This document shows, piece after piece, positions 1 to 7,514 of a stretch of 64,000 bases of DNA. Both the position numbers and the translations under genes were made by a program. The stretch comes from RGIG3528 sp045616485 (GTDB taxonomy: Bacteria; Bacillota; Clostridia; Lachnospirales; Lachnospiraceae), in contig JAZLGU010000044.1 of NCBI GenBank assembly GCA_045616485.1, forward strand, positions 25,711 to 89,710, in the 5' to 3' direction. Position 1 is the stretch's first letter; each line of letters starts with the position of its first letter. The notes beneath the pieces were generated by a model. It saw only the letters and a program-made list of their open reading frames with translations, was not told the origin of the DNA and did no database searches.

Positions 1-901
1 TACAGCTACCATGCAGGTACCTAAATATGCTCAGCCCGGACAGGAAGCTCGTGAATTAAACGTTATTTTAGAGCTTAAGTGTATCGCTGACGTAGGTCTG
101 GTAGGCTATCCCAATGTAGGTAAGTCCACATTCTTATCCCGTGTTACCAATGCCAAGCCCAAGATCGCAAACTATCATTTCACTACACTGAATCCCAATT
201 TAGGTGTAGTAGACTTAAAGAACGGCGATGGTTTTGTTATCGCTGACATTCCGGGACTTATCGAAGGTGCATCCGAGGGCGTAGGTCTGGGTCACCAGTT
301 CCTTCGTCATATCGAGAGATGCCGTGTACTTATCCATATTGTAGACGCAGCCTGCACAGAAGGCAGAGATGCAGTACAGGATATCTACAATATTACAAAA
401 GAGCTTTCAGAATACAATGATTCCATTAGTAAAAAGCCTTGGGTCATTGCCGCGAATAAGCTGGATGTTCTCTACGGAGAAGAGAAGGATATCGCTATGG
501 AGCTTATTAAAAACGAATTCGAACCTCAGGGGATTAAGATTTTCCCTATATCTGCAGCTACAGGTGCAGGTATTGATGATCTCCTGATGTATGTAAATAA
601 AATGCTTAAAGAGACCAAGGAAGAGCCTATTGTCTTCAAGCAGGAATTCTTCCCTGAGAGCCTGGATCACGATCAGGAGCCTTACTTCGTAGAATACAAT
701 GAAGAAGATGACGTATACGTAGTAGAGGGTCCTCGTATCGAAAAGATGCTGGGTTATACCAATATCGACTCTGAAAAAGGCTTCGAATTTTTCCAGAATT
801 TCCTTCGTACCAATGGTATTATAGAAGAGCTGGAAGCCATCGGATGTAAAGACGGTGACACTGTACGTATGTACGGTTGGGACTTTGATTTTTATAAGTA
901 A
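1..901 (+). CDS. obgE: GTPase Obg (CgtA), 5' end cut by window edge
   Basis: Essential ribosome-associated GTPase acting in late 50S assembly and stress signalling. The reading frame is open from the window edge and lacks the N-terminal glycine-rich Obg fold except its last residues (the ATMQVPKYAQPG stretch is the usual Obg/G-domain junction). Counting from the Met at position 11, the Walker A GYPNVGKST is at residues 32-40, a DIPG switch follows near 80, ANKLD near 150, and the SAATG G5 loop near 185. The last 75 residues form the Obg C-terminal (OCT) domain typical of Firmicutes. The Met at 11 is internal, not a start. yhbY follows after 21 bp in the same operon. Confidence 0.97.
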   Translation, partial: TATMQVPKYAQPGQEARELNVILELKCIADVGLVGYPNVGKSTFLSRVTNAKPKIANYHFTTLNPNLGVVDLKNGDGFVIADIPGLIEGASEGVGLGHQFLRHIERCRVLIHIVDAACTEGRDAVQDIYNITKELSEYNDSISKKPWVIAANKLDVLYGEEKDIAMELIKNEFEPQGIKIFPISAATGAGIDDLLMYVNKMLKETKEEPIVFKQEFFPESLDHDQEPYFVEYNEEDDVYVVEGPRIEKMLGYTNIDSEKGFEFFQNFLRTNGIIEELEAIGCKDGDTVRMYGWDFDFYK

Positions 902-922
902 TATAAACAGGAGAAAATACAT

Positions 923-1222
923 ATGACTTCTAAACAGAGAGCTTATTTAAGAAGCTTATCAGCTACCCTTGTACCTGCTTTTCATATCGGTAAGTCCAGT
1001 CTTACACCTGAATTTACTGAGGCCATGATAGAGCACCTTATAAAAAATGAGCTGGTAAAAATAGATGTTCTTAAGAATTGTGACGACGAGCCTAAGGAAA
1101 TCGCAGCTATTCTTGCTGACAGAACTCATTCCGAGGTAGTAGCAGTTACAGGTCGTAAGATCGTTCTCTACAAAGAGACAAAAGATAAGGACAAGAAGAA
1201 TAAAATAGAGCTTCCCAGATAA
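923..1222 (+). CDS. yhbY: YhbY family CRM-domain RNA-binding protein
   Basis: A 99-residue single CRM-domain protein that binds pre-50S ribosomal RNA particles. The N-terminal MTSKQRAYLRSLSATL start and the HIGKSSLT loop match the family, as does the length. An AGGAG sits just upstream of the ATG. It lies 21 bp after obgE, the usual Firmicutes order, and is probably co-transcribed with it. The lysine-rich tail (residues 85-99) is common in clostridial versions. Confidence 0.93.
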   Translation: MTSKQRAYLRSLSATLVPAFHIGKSSLTPEFTEAMIEHLIKNELVKIDVLKNCDDEPKEIAAILADRTHSEVVAVTGRKIVLYKETKDKDKKNKIELPR

Positions 1223-1268
1223 TTGCAGTGATAAGCATTCTTCATTTACTGTGTAAAAGGAGAGGAAA

Positions 1269-1883
1269 ATGGAAGAGAAGCAGATTGATTTTGAGCGCGT
1301 GTATGCCCTGATGGAAGAGATGAGAAATACCTTATCTACCTACAGATATGTGCATTCAGTAGGCGTAGCATTTATGTCAGCCGACTTAGCTTCAGTATAC
1401 GGTGTAGATAAGGAAAAAGCTCTTATAGCCGGCATCCTGCATGACTGTGCCAAAGAAGCAGCTAAAGGTCCTGATATCGTCCGTATTTGCGATGATTACG
1501 GTATAGCCTTATCAGACATCGAGCGCAGGGCCACCAGCCTGGTACATGCCCGTTTAGGCGCTTATTACGTAAAACACAAATACGGCATAGACGATCAGGA
1601 CATCATAAATGCTGTAGATAATCATACGGTAGGACGGCCTGCCATGAGCCGACTGGAACAGATTGTATTTTGTGCAGACTTTCTGGATCCTTCCAGAAAT
1701 TATGCCTGTGAGCCCAGTCTGGACGAGCTGAGACGCTTGATTTTCGCAGATATCGATATGGCTACCTACCTTATCCTGGACAATCAGATTTCATTTTTCA
1801 GAGAAAAGCCCAGGGATATTGATACAAAAACTATAGAGACTTACCAGTTTTACAAGAAGATAATAGAAGACAGAGAAAAGTAG
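1269..1883 (+). CDS. yqeK: YqeK family HD-domain hydrolase (probable symmetrical Ap4A hydrolase)
   Basis: HD-superfamily metal-dependent phosphohydrolase; characterised YqeK enzymes split diadenosine tetraphosphate symmetrically to ADP. The metal ligands are visible as RYVHS (first His), HDCAKEA (HD pair) and VDNHTVGR plus FCADFLDPSR. The length of 204 residues fits the family. An AGGAG precedes the ATG. In most Firmicutes nadD stands directly before yqeK, sometimes fused to it; here only 46 bp separate yhbY from yqeK and no nucleotidyltransferase motif is present. rsfS follows after 15 bp. Confidence 0.92.
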   Translation: MEEKQIDFERVYALMEEMRNTLSTYRYVHSVGVAFMSADLASVYGVDKEKALIAGILHDCAKEAAKGPDIVRICDDYGIALSDIERRATSLVHARLGAYYVKHKYGIDDQDIINAVDNHTVGRPAMSRLEQIVFCADFLDPSRNYACEPSLDELRRLIFADIDMATYLILDNQISFFREKPRDIDTKTIETYQFYKKIIEDREK

Positions 1884-1898
1884 AAGGAGACAAATAAT

Positions 1899-2237
1899 AT
1901 GGCAGATCTTGCACTTTTAAAAGAGATTTATGACGCATTAGACGATAAAAAAGCTGAAAAGACAATGATTATCGACATTTCCGAGATAAGCGTTATGGCT
2001 GATGCATTCGTTATTACCAATGGTTCCAATACCTCACAGGTAGATACACTGGTAGATGCAGTCAGCAAGGTAATGGACAAATACCCGGATATAAATGTTA
2101 TGCCTGAAGGCAATGCTGCATCCGGCTGGATCCTCCTTGACTGCGGAGATGTTATTGTTCATATCTTTACCCGCGAAGCCAGAGAATTCTACAACCTTGA
2201 AAAGATATGGAAAGACGGCAAGCTCGTAGAAATCTAA
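1899..2237 (+). CDS. rsfS: Ribosomal silencing factor RsfS
   Basis: RsfS (RsfA/YbeB, DUF143) binds uL14 on the large subunit and blocks subunit joining when nutrients are short. The protein has 112 residues, normal for the family, with the conserved VITNGSNTSQV segment near residue 38 and the C-terminal GDVIVHIFTREAREFYNLE signature. It starts 15 bp after yqeK behind AAGGAG. It is the last gene of the obgE operon, being followed by an inverted repeat that begins in the stop codon and then by a clear terminator. Confidence 0.95.
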   Translation: MADLALLKEIYDALDDKKAEKTMIIDISEISVMADAFVITNGSNTSQVDTLVDAVSKVMDKYPDINVMPEGNAASGWILLDCGDVIVHIFTREAREFYNLEKIWKDGKLVEI

Positions 2238-2275
2238 AAAGTTGACACAGGGACGTTTCTAATTGACAACTTTTT
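2236..2275. repeat. Inverted repeat, REP/RAYT-like hairpin
   Basis: A perfect 9-bp arm, AAAAAGTTG (2236-2244), is matched by CAACTTTTT (2267-2275), around the core ACACAGGGACGTTTCTAATT. The first arm uses the last two bases of the rsfS stop codon. From memory, hairpins with a GACA-CAGGGACG-TTCT core are dispersed in many Firmicutes and accompany RAYT (IS200/IS605-type) transposases. That resemblance is an inference; only one copy was seen here. The U-rich 3' arm could also help termination. Confidence 0.55.
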
Positions 2276-2287
2276 ATAAATTTAAAA

Positions 2288-2327
2288 GGGCATTCCCCAC
2301 AAAACAGTGGGAGAATTGCCCTTTTTT
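2288..2327 (+). terminator. Intrinsic terminator of the obgE-rsfS operon
   Basis: GGGCATTCCCCAC (2288-2300) pairs with GTGGGAGAATTGCCC (2307-2321), apart from a small bulge, across the loop AAAACA. Six T follow (2322-2327). It separates rsfS from the recombinase gene. Confidence 0.85.
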
Positions 2328-2382
2328 ATGTATTTGTTATTTTTATATCTTGCGGAAAAACTCCAGTTTTACTAAAAGTTAA

Positions 2383-2411
2383 TTGTATATTTTTATTAAT
2401 AGTGCTATAAT
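2383..2411 (+). promoter_or_regulatory. Predicted sigma-A promoter of the tyrosine recombinase gene
   Basis: TTGTAT (2383-2388) and TATAAT (2406-2411) are 17 bp apart, and the -10 box is extended (TGCTATAAT). This leaves about 30 bases to the ATG at 2449, with a GAGGA ribosome-binding site at 2435-2439. Confidence 0.7.
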
Positions 2412-2448
2412 ACATATATTAAATAATTTATTACGAGGAACAATTTAT

Positions 2449-3504
2449 ATGGCCAAATCATCAGCTTATTACAAGCAAATAATCGATGAACAAAAAGAAA
2501 TCTACAGGGACTTACAGCCGGAATTACCTTCATTTGCTGTACGTTTTTTAAATTCAAAGCATAAAGCTTTGCAGTCTACTAAAAATCGTTATGGTATGCA
2601 GCTATTAACCTTTTTTAAATATATCTGTTCTACAGATCCAAAATTAAAAGGTAAAATGCCTCATGAGGTTACACTTACAGATATTTCAGATTATGATGAA
2701 GTTTTATTTGATGATTTCATGGATTATCTTATGTACCGTGAGGCTGGCAATCGAAATGGAGCCAATAAAGACTCTGCCTTTTCCTACCTCAAAATCGTTC
2801 GTAATATGTACAGCAAATTAAGCCAGCTGGGTGAGCTCCCCCGCAATCCTCTGGCTCTTTATGAGCCATATAAAGAAGCTACAAATAAGTCCATTATAAG
2901 GCTCACCAGCGAAGAAGTCGTTGATATAATGGATGCTGTGGAAAAAGGAGAAAATATCCCTCTGACAAAACGCGGAAAAGCTTTTTATGAGAAAAATAAA
3001 AGCCGTGACACAGCAGTCATTACTCTCCTATTAAATACCGGAATCCGTGTTTCCGAACTTGTTGGTCTTGACCTAAAAGACGTGGATTTTCGTAACAGCT
3101 GTATAAGTATTGTTCGTAAAGGCTTCCATGAAGATACAGTGTATTTTAATGATGACGTTGCCAATAGCCTTACAGACTATATTGAAGGCGAACGAAAGCT
3201 GAATAAAGGCGCTGATACAGAGCCTTTATTCCTGTCTATGCAAGGGACTCGTTTTTCTGTGGATTCTGTCGAGCGCATAGTAAAAAAATATTCTGCCGAT
3301 ATCGCCGGTAAAAAAATCACTCCTCACAAACTGAGATCTACCTTTGGGACCCATCTTTATCACGAAACTCACGATATAAATCTTGTTAAAGATGCTCTAG
3401 GCCACCAGGATCCGTCAACTACAACAAGATATTATGTTGACGATAGGGACGAAAATATGCAGCGGGCTGGTTCTGTTAATCTATTCAAACGAAAAAATAA
3501 CTAA
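2449..3504 (+). CDS. Tyrosine recombinase (XerC/XerD-like integrase family)
   Basis: Site-specific DNA recombinase of 351 residues from the ATG at 2449, chosen because GAGGA lies at the right distance and because an earlier TTG at 2383 lies in the -35 box. An N-terminal SAM-like DNA-binding domain (about 25-135) is followed by the catalytic domain. Visible catalytic residues are R200 (NTGIRVSEL), K224, H293-x-x-R296 (HKLR), H319 (LGHQD) and the tyrosine nucleophile at 328 or 329 (TRYYV). It has its own promoter and no xis, phage or transposon neighbour. It could be the chromosome-dimer (XerA-like) recombinase or an orphan integrase; the sequence does not decide. Confidence 0.88.
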   Translation: MAKSSAYYKQIIDEQKEIYRDLQPELPSFAVRFLNSKHKALQSTKNRYGMQLLTFFKYICSTDPKLKGKMPHEVTLTDISDYDEVLFDDFMDYLMYREAGNRNGANKDSAFSYLKIVRNMYSKLSQLGELPRNPLALYEPYKEATNKSIIRLTSEEVVDIMDAVEKGENIPLTKRGKAFYEKNKSRDTAVITLLLNTGIRVSELVGLDLKDVDFRNSCISIVRKGFHEDTVYFNDDVANSLTDYIEGERKLNKGADTEPLFLSMQGTRFSVDSVERIVKKYSADIAGKKITPHKLRSTFGTHLYHETHDINLVKDALGHQDPSTTTRYYVDDRDENMQRAGSVNLFKRKNN

Positions 3505-3542
3505 AATAAATAGATAAATTTTTGGGACTTCGATATAATAGC

Positions 3543-3584
3543 AAAAAAAAGAAACAGCGAAGATGGCAAATGCAATCTTCGCTG
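3543..3584 (-). terminator. Intrinsic terminator downstream of the LRR lipoprotein gene
   Basis: A perfect 10-bp stem, CAGCGAAGAT (3555-3564) with ATCTTCGCTG (3575-3584), is followed on the minus strand by TTTC and eight T (plus-strand A run at 3543-3550). It ends minus-strand transcription and sits 39 bp past the convergent recombinase stop codon. A second hairpin, GTGTCGA/TCGACAC, at 3587-3605 precedes it. Confidence 0.8.
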
Positions 3585-3627
3585 AAGTGTCGATTTTGTC
3601 GACACACTGAACCGTTTTGAATTACTA

Positions 3628-3661
3628 TTTCGTCCCAAAGCAAAATGTCATTGGGGCGAAA
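3628..3661. repeat. Inverted repeat in the convergent intergenic region
   Basis: TTTCGTCCCAA (3628-3638) pairs with TTGGGGCGAAA (3651-3661) with a single G-U pair and a 12-base loop. It lies just beyond the LRR lipoprotein stop. It is one of three hairpins packed into the 165-bp gap 3505-3669, which otherwise holds nothing recognisable. Confidence 0.6.
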
Positions 3662-3669
3662 ACAGCTGA

Positions 3670-4890
3670 TTATTCTTCATTTTTCTTCTCCGGAATGCCT
3701 GTAACACCTTCATCGAAAGCATTATCATCAACATTCTCGCAAGTCTCAGGTATAACGACACTACTAATATTAGTCATCGTAAATGAATTCTGTGCTATAT
3801 TAAGTAAACCTGCTCCAAAAGTAACATCAGATAAGCTTAGACATTCATTAAAGGTATACTCATTAATATCACTTAATTCATCAGAAAAAACAATCTCTTT
3901 TAAGCCATGACAGCCATTAAAAGCATAGGCTTCTATATTCGTTACAGTGTAAAGATATATCTCATATAAGGCTCTGCAGTTGTTAAATGCCTTATATTTA
4001 ATGGTAGTGATACCATCAGGTAAATAGACTCCTAAAAGACTGCTACAGCTTTCAAAAGTATATTCATTAATCTCTGTCATGTCATCGCCAAGAGTCACAT
4101 ATTTTAAGCTCGAGCAATTTTTGAATGCTGCACCACCTATCTGCTTAACATGAGATAAATCCAGAAAAGTAAGCGCATCACACTCACAAAAAGCATATGA
4201 AGCAATCACTTCAATATTAGGTAAGATTTCTATATCTTTTAACAAATTACATCCGGCAAATGAACTATATCCAATAGTATCAAGACTTTCTGACAGCTGA
4301 ACTTTGGTCAGATTACTGCAGCCATAGAAAGTCCAGGAGCCCATATTTACAATAGTATCAGGCATATAAACTTCTTTAATTTCCTTACAATTGTAAAATG
4401 CTTTGTCGGCAATAGCTGTAACAGGCAATCCATCAATACAAGAAGGAATATATAAGGCTTCAGGGAAAGTAAGCTCAATTTCGACTTCCTTCTCTTCCCC
4501 TGTCTCACTATCAATAATCTTCTCTTTTTCTTTTATAACCGCTCCGGTCTTAACGCCGGTAATAGTCACTTTTTCTCTCTTCTTAACATAAGTGAAAAAA
4601 CCTGCATTAGACCCGGGCCAACATGTAGGCTCAGGGGTCAAATTAGGCTCTATGGTAGGCTCTACGGTAGGCTCTACGGTAGGCTCCAAAGTAGGCTCTA
4701 CAGTAGATGCCGGTGTATCAGCAGGCGCCTCTGAAGGAATAGCTGATATAATAGGTGTGGCTGACAGATCAGCTTCCATAGTAGGTGTATTGTTATTATC
4801 CGGTAATGCAGAAGGATCCACCTTTTTCTTACCACAGGCACACACATTAATTGTAAGAAGAAGCAACAATGCAAATAATAAACGCTTCAT
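3670..4890 (-). CDS. Leucine-rich-repeat (BspA type) lipoprotein
   Basis: Predicted surface lipoprotein of 406 residues. A short hydrophobic signal ends in a lipobox-like V16-C17-A18-C19, so lipidation at C19 is likely. A low-complexity linker of (E/L)PT repeats covers about residues 65-90. From about 145 to 390 it carries back-to-back BspA/LRR_5 repeats of about 23 residues (pattern I..yaF..C..L..v.l...). Such repeats usually mediate binding to proteins or host/plant surfaces; no enzymatic motif is visible. It starts 18 bp after the BlaI-type repressor, so the two are probably one transcript and the lipoprotein may be repressor-controlled. Its ligand cannot be inferred. Confidence 0.85.
   Translation of the reverse strand: MKRLLFALLLLLTINVCACGKKKVDPSALPDNNNTPTMEADLSATPIISAIPSEAPADTPASTVEPTLEPTVEPTVEPTIEPNLTPEPTCWPGSNAGFFTYVKKREKVTITGVKTGAVIKEKEKIIDSETGEEKEVEIELTFPEALYIPSCIDGLPVTAIADKAFYNCKEIKEVYMPDTIVNMGSWTFYGCSNLTKVQLSESLDTIGYSSFAGCNLLKDIEILPNIEVIASYAFCECDALTFLDLSHVKQIGGAAFKNCSSLKYVTLGDDMTEINEYTFESCSSLLGVYLPDGITTIKYKAFNNCRALYEIYLYTVTNIEAYAFNGCHGLKEIVFSDELSDINEYTFNECLSLSDVTFGAGLLNIAQNSFTMTNISSVVIPETCENVDDNAFDEGVTGIPEKKNEE
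4645..4704. repeat. Five tandem 12-bp repeats encoding the Pro/Thr/Glu linker
   Basis: Five head-to-tail units of the pattern AGGCTCTACGGT, with one to four substitutions, lie inside the lipoprotein gene. On the coding strand each gives a four-residue VEPT-like unit. Such short in-frame repeats can vary in number by slippage, changing linker length without shifting the frame. Confidence 0.85.
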
Positions 4891-4908
4891 ATAACCTCAT
4901 ATATCCTG

Positions 4909-5292
4909 TTAGTCAACTCGAAAGCTTTTCTTCTGAATATCAAGAACTCTTTCAAGCTCAGATACATCAGCTGACTTCATGGGACATGTACTCAAATATT
5001 CTGTAAAAAAGTTACTGAGAGAACCATTATATACTTTCTCCAATAAAGCTTTTGTTTCTATCTCCTGGACAGCCCTCTTAGTGATAACAGCCTGACATAT
5101 AAATCCTGGCTCCTCACGCCTAACGGCGCCCTTATCAATAAGTCTGTTAATAACTGTATATGTTGTATTTTTTTCCCAGCCAATATACTCTTTTATTATA
5201 GCAGCAATATCCTTGGCTGCCAACTGATCGTTGGACCAAAGTAGCTCCATAACATTTAATTCGCCTTCGTGAAGTCTGATTTCTTCGCTCAT
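4909..5292 (-). CDS. BlaI/MecI/CopY family transcriptional repressor
   Basis: Winged-helix repressor of 127 residues from the ATG at 5292, preferred over an upstream in-frame start because GGGGG lies about 10 bases before it. The opening (RLHEGELNVMELLW) and the recognition helix region (NTTYTVINRLIDKGAV) are typical of BlaI/MecI. The C-terminal helical half should form the dimer and would be the site of proteolytic inactivation in bla/mec systems. No BlaR1-type sensor protease (M56) is adjacent. Its only operon partner is the LRR lipoprotein 18 bp downstream. The promoter and a palindrome lie just upstream, suggesting autorepression. Confidence 0.9.
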   Translation of the reverse strand: MSEEIRLHEGELNVMELLWSNDQLAAKDIAAIIKEYIGWEKNTTYTVINRLIDKGAVRREEPGFICQAVITKRAVQEIETKALLEKVYNGSLSNFFTEYLSTCPMKSADVSELERVLDIQKKSFRVD

Positions 5293-5323
5293 GAGTAGTA
5301 ACCCCCAAAAAATAAACATATAA

Positions 5324-5339
5324 TACTCAAAAAAGAGTA
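5324..5339. promoter_or_regulatory. Palindromic candidate operator for the BlaI-type repressor
   Basis: TACTC (5324-5328) and GAGTA (5335-5339) flank six A/T pairs, giving a 16-bp dyad just downstream of the predicted -10 box of the repressor promoter. The position fits a repressor-binding site. It resembles, but is not identical to, the TACA-n-TGTA dyads of known BlaI/MecI operators. Confidence 0.5.
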
Positions 5340-5347
5340 CAGAAGTT

Positions 5348-5377
5348 ATACTACCACAATAGAAAGGCTGTTGTCAA
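5348..5377 (-). promoter_or_regulatory. Predicted promoter of the blaI-like/LRR lipoprotein unit
   Basis: On the minus strand TTGACA (5372-5377) and TAGTAT (5348-5353) are 18 bp apart. The -35 box starts four bases after the stop codon of the upstream ATPase gene, so no terminator fits between them. Confidence 0.6.
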
Positions 5378-5380
5378 TCA

Positions 5381-6571
5381 TTATATTCCAAAGAGCATAT
5401 AAACAGGTAAAACATATTCATTGTCTACAAAATTAGTATCGGCTATTTTCAAGGCTTCCGGGCACTTTTCTCTACTTCTGTAAGATGCAATACTTCTTAA
5501 GTCATTTTTGCCATAAAACGACAAGTTTACCGGCCTCATAGCCCCTTCATAATCCATAATAAGATTAAGACTTGCTCTATTGCCTGACTCCCAGTAATTA
5601 TTCAATATCTTCTTTTGCAAAAGGGTCTGAATAATATAATTCTGAGTCCGCAAATAGTATTCATCTTGAGTAAGAGCATCGGTTCTGTCAGCTGAAAGGA
5701 AAGAAAATTCCGGATAAAACAGCTTAAAATTCCTATCAGACCCTATCTCTCTCTGTAAAAGTACTCTTTTCTCCTGCACCAAAGAATTCAAGGCTCCTTC
5801 AAACATCTTTATGGAAGCCCCTTCTCTGATCTCACTGAATTTAAACTTTTGATTTTTATTCTTCAGCATCCTGTCCATTACTGAAAAAATCTGGATTTTC
5901 CTTATATTCCCCTCGTTAATGTCCTGTATGCCGGAAGCTAAATATTTTACATCCAGCTGGGCTCTTGCAATACTCATCTGGGATTTCATAGCCAGATATT
6001 CATTTACCACCTGGGGCATCCCACCCACATATAGATACTCATCAAAATCTGAAATCATTTCATTATGCAAAATATCCGGCAGTTTCTTTTTATTTATGAG
6101 ATGTTCTTTTAATGCCCCTGCGTACCATTCAAATCCCAAAGCATTCAGATATTCATCAAATTGAAGGGGGAAAAGTTCCAATGACTCAGCACTGCCTGCT
6201 GCAATCCCATCATCATAATAATTATATTCACTTACAAAAATCCAATCGCAATGATTTACAGCAGCGAAATTAAAAAGCAGCTTTGAAAATTCAATATATT
6301 TTTCAGTATCATCAAATATCATGGAGGATGCAATAAGTATTTCAGGCGCTAAAGAAAAATATGCCGCTAAAAAGTCTACCGGCTCAGGACAGGCTGTAAA
6401 TGCAGGATCCTGCAGCATAGACTCCGATGGTGTAAAATAAATAAAAGCATCCGGGTTGTCCTTAATATACTCATTGCAAAGGTAAGTCTTGCCTACTCCC
6501 TTCATTCCATATAAGAAAAACGGCTTGTGCCTGTCTCTGTTTTTTAATATATCATAGGAATTTCTTTTCAA
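5381..6571 (-). CDS. AAA-family ATP-binding protein with DUF4143-like C-terminal region
   Basis: A 396-residue P-loop ATPase of the AAA_14/DUF4143 type. Walker A is GMKGVGKT (residues 22-29), then an IFVSEYNYYDD segment in the sensor region and LELFPLQFDEYL near residue 135. The DEYLYVGGMPQVVNEYL stretch near 180 is the hallmark that links AAA_14 to DUF4143. The C-terminal third has a winged-helix-like region and a degenerate nuclease-like fold. The biological role of this family is not established. It lies 13 bp after rluD and probably shares its transcript, although it is not a usual member of that operon. Confidence 0.82.
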   Translation of the reverse strand: MKRNSYDILKNRDRHKPFFLYGMKGVGKTYLCNEYIKDNPDAFIYFTPSESMLQDPAFTACPEPVDFLAAYFSLAPEILIASSMIFDDTEKYIEFSKLLFNFAAVNHCDWIFVSEYNYYDDGIAAGSAESLELFPLQFDEYLNALGFEWYAGALKEHLINKKKLPDILHNEMISDFDEYLYVGGMPQVVNEYLAMKSQMSIARAQLDVKYLASGIQDINEGNIRKIQIFSVMDRMLKNKNQKFKFSEIREGASIKMFEGALNSLVQEKRVLLQREIGSDRNFKLFYPEFSFLSADRTDALTQDEYYLRTQNYIIQTLLQKKILNNYWESGNRASLNLIMDYEGAMRPVNLSFYGKNDLRSIASYRSREKCPEALKIADTNFVDNEYVLPVYMLFGI

Positions 6572-6584
6572 AATATGCCTCAGC

Positions 6585-7514
6585 TCAGCTTTCCGAAGAA
6601 AGGTTACTTTTATAAATATTTATCAGATTGTCAAAATATGATGGATTGGGAGCTATACACTCTATATATTCTCCTGTTCTTGGGTGCATGAAGCCTAAAA
6701 CTTTAGCATGCAGGCACTGCCCCTGAAGATTTTTTCGGGTAAATCCACCATATATTTCATCCCCTAAAAGAGGATGTCCCAATGAAGACATATGGACCCT
6801 TATCTGATGGGTGCGTCCTGTTTCCAAGCGGCATTCAATAAGATTAACCTTTTTATCTAAATGATCCAGCACTGTGAAATTGGTAATGGCGGGCTTTCCT
6901 TGAGGAGTTATTGCCATTTTTTTACGGTCCTTAGGGTCTCTGCCTATATTTCCCTCTACCCTGCCAAAATCCTCCTTAAAATTGCCACAGGAAAGAGCCA
7001 GGTAACGCCTGTTTATACTATGGACCTTAAGCTGTTCTGCTATAGCATTATGAGCAAAATCATTTTTGCAGGCTATAATAGCACCGGTGGTATCTTTATC
7101 TATGCGATGCACTATCCCCGGCCTCATAATACCATTTATACCGGAAAGAGAATCTTTACAATGGTACATAAGAGCATTAACTAAAGTACCTGAATAATGG
7201 CCTGCAGCAGGATGTACTACCATATCCTTTGGCTTATTGACGACTATCACATCCATATCCTCATAAAGAATATCCAGTGGGATATTTTCAGGCAATATTT
7301 CAGGCACCATAGGCTCCGGAAAGATAATCTCCACTATGTCCCCGTCTTTACCCTTGAAGCTGCCCTTTACGGCCTTATTGTTAACGCAAACAAGACCGCT
7401 ATCAATTAATTTTTTAATAGCGGTCCTGGACATGTCTTCCACCAGTTCCGATAAAAGCTTATCTATTCTGGTGTCTTCATTTTCTTCATTAATTGTTATT
7501 ACTGCTTTCTCCAC
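6585..7514 (-). CDS. rluD: RluA-family pseudouridine synthase (RluD-like)
   Basis: Isomerises uridine to pseudouridine in structured RNA, for RluD in 23S rRNA helix 69. An N-terminal S4 domain (about 14-65) is followed by the catalytic domain with HRIDKDTTG at residues 136-144, Asp139 being the catalytic residue, and by the C-terminal RTHQIRVH motif. The start is a GTG with AGGAG ten bases upstream, inside the end of lspA, which it overlaps by 26 bp. lspA-rluD is a very common Firmicutes pair. The exact target uridine cannot be read from sequence. Confidence 0.93.
   Translation of the reverse strand: MEKAVITINEENEDTRIDKLLSELVEDMSRTAIKKLIDSGLVCVNNKAVKGSFKGKDGDIVEIIFPEPMVPEILPENIPLDILYEDMDVIVVNKPKDMVVHPAAGHYSGTLVNALMYHCKDSLSGINGIMRPGIVHRIDKDTTGAIIACKNDFAHNAIAEQLKVHSINRRYLALSCGNFKEDFGRVEGNIGRDPKDRKKMAITPQGKPAITNFTVLDHLDKKVNLIECRLETGRTHQIRVHMSSLGHPLLGDEIYGGFTRKNLQGQCLHAKVLGFMHPRTGEYIECIAPNPSYFDNLINIYKSNLSSES

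Noticed and set aside
4592..4894. Plus-strand 100-residue reading frame rich in GSTVGS
   Set aside because: It is the mirror of the Pro/Thr/Glu repeat in the LRR lipoprotein gene; no ribosome-binding site.
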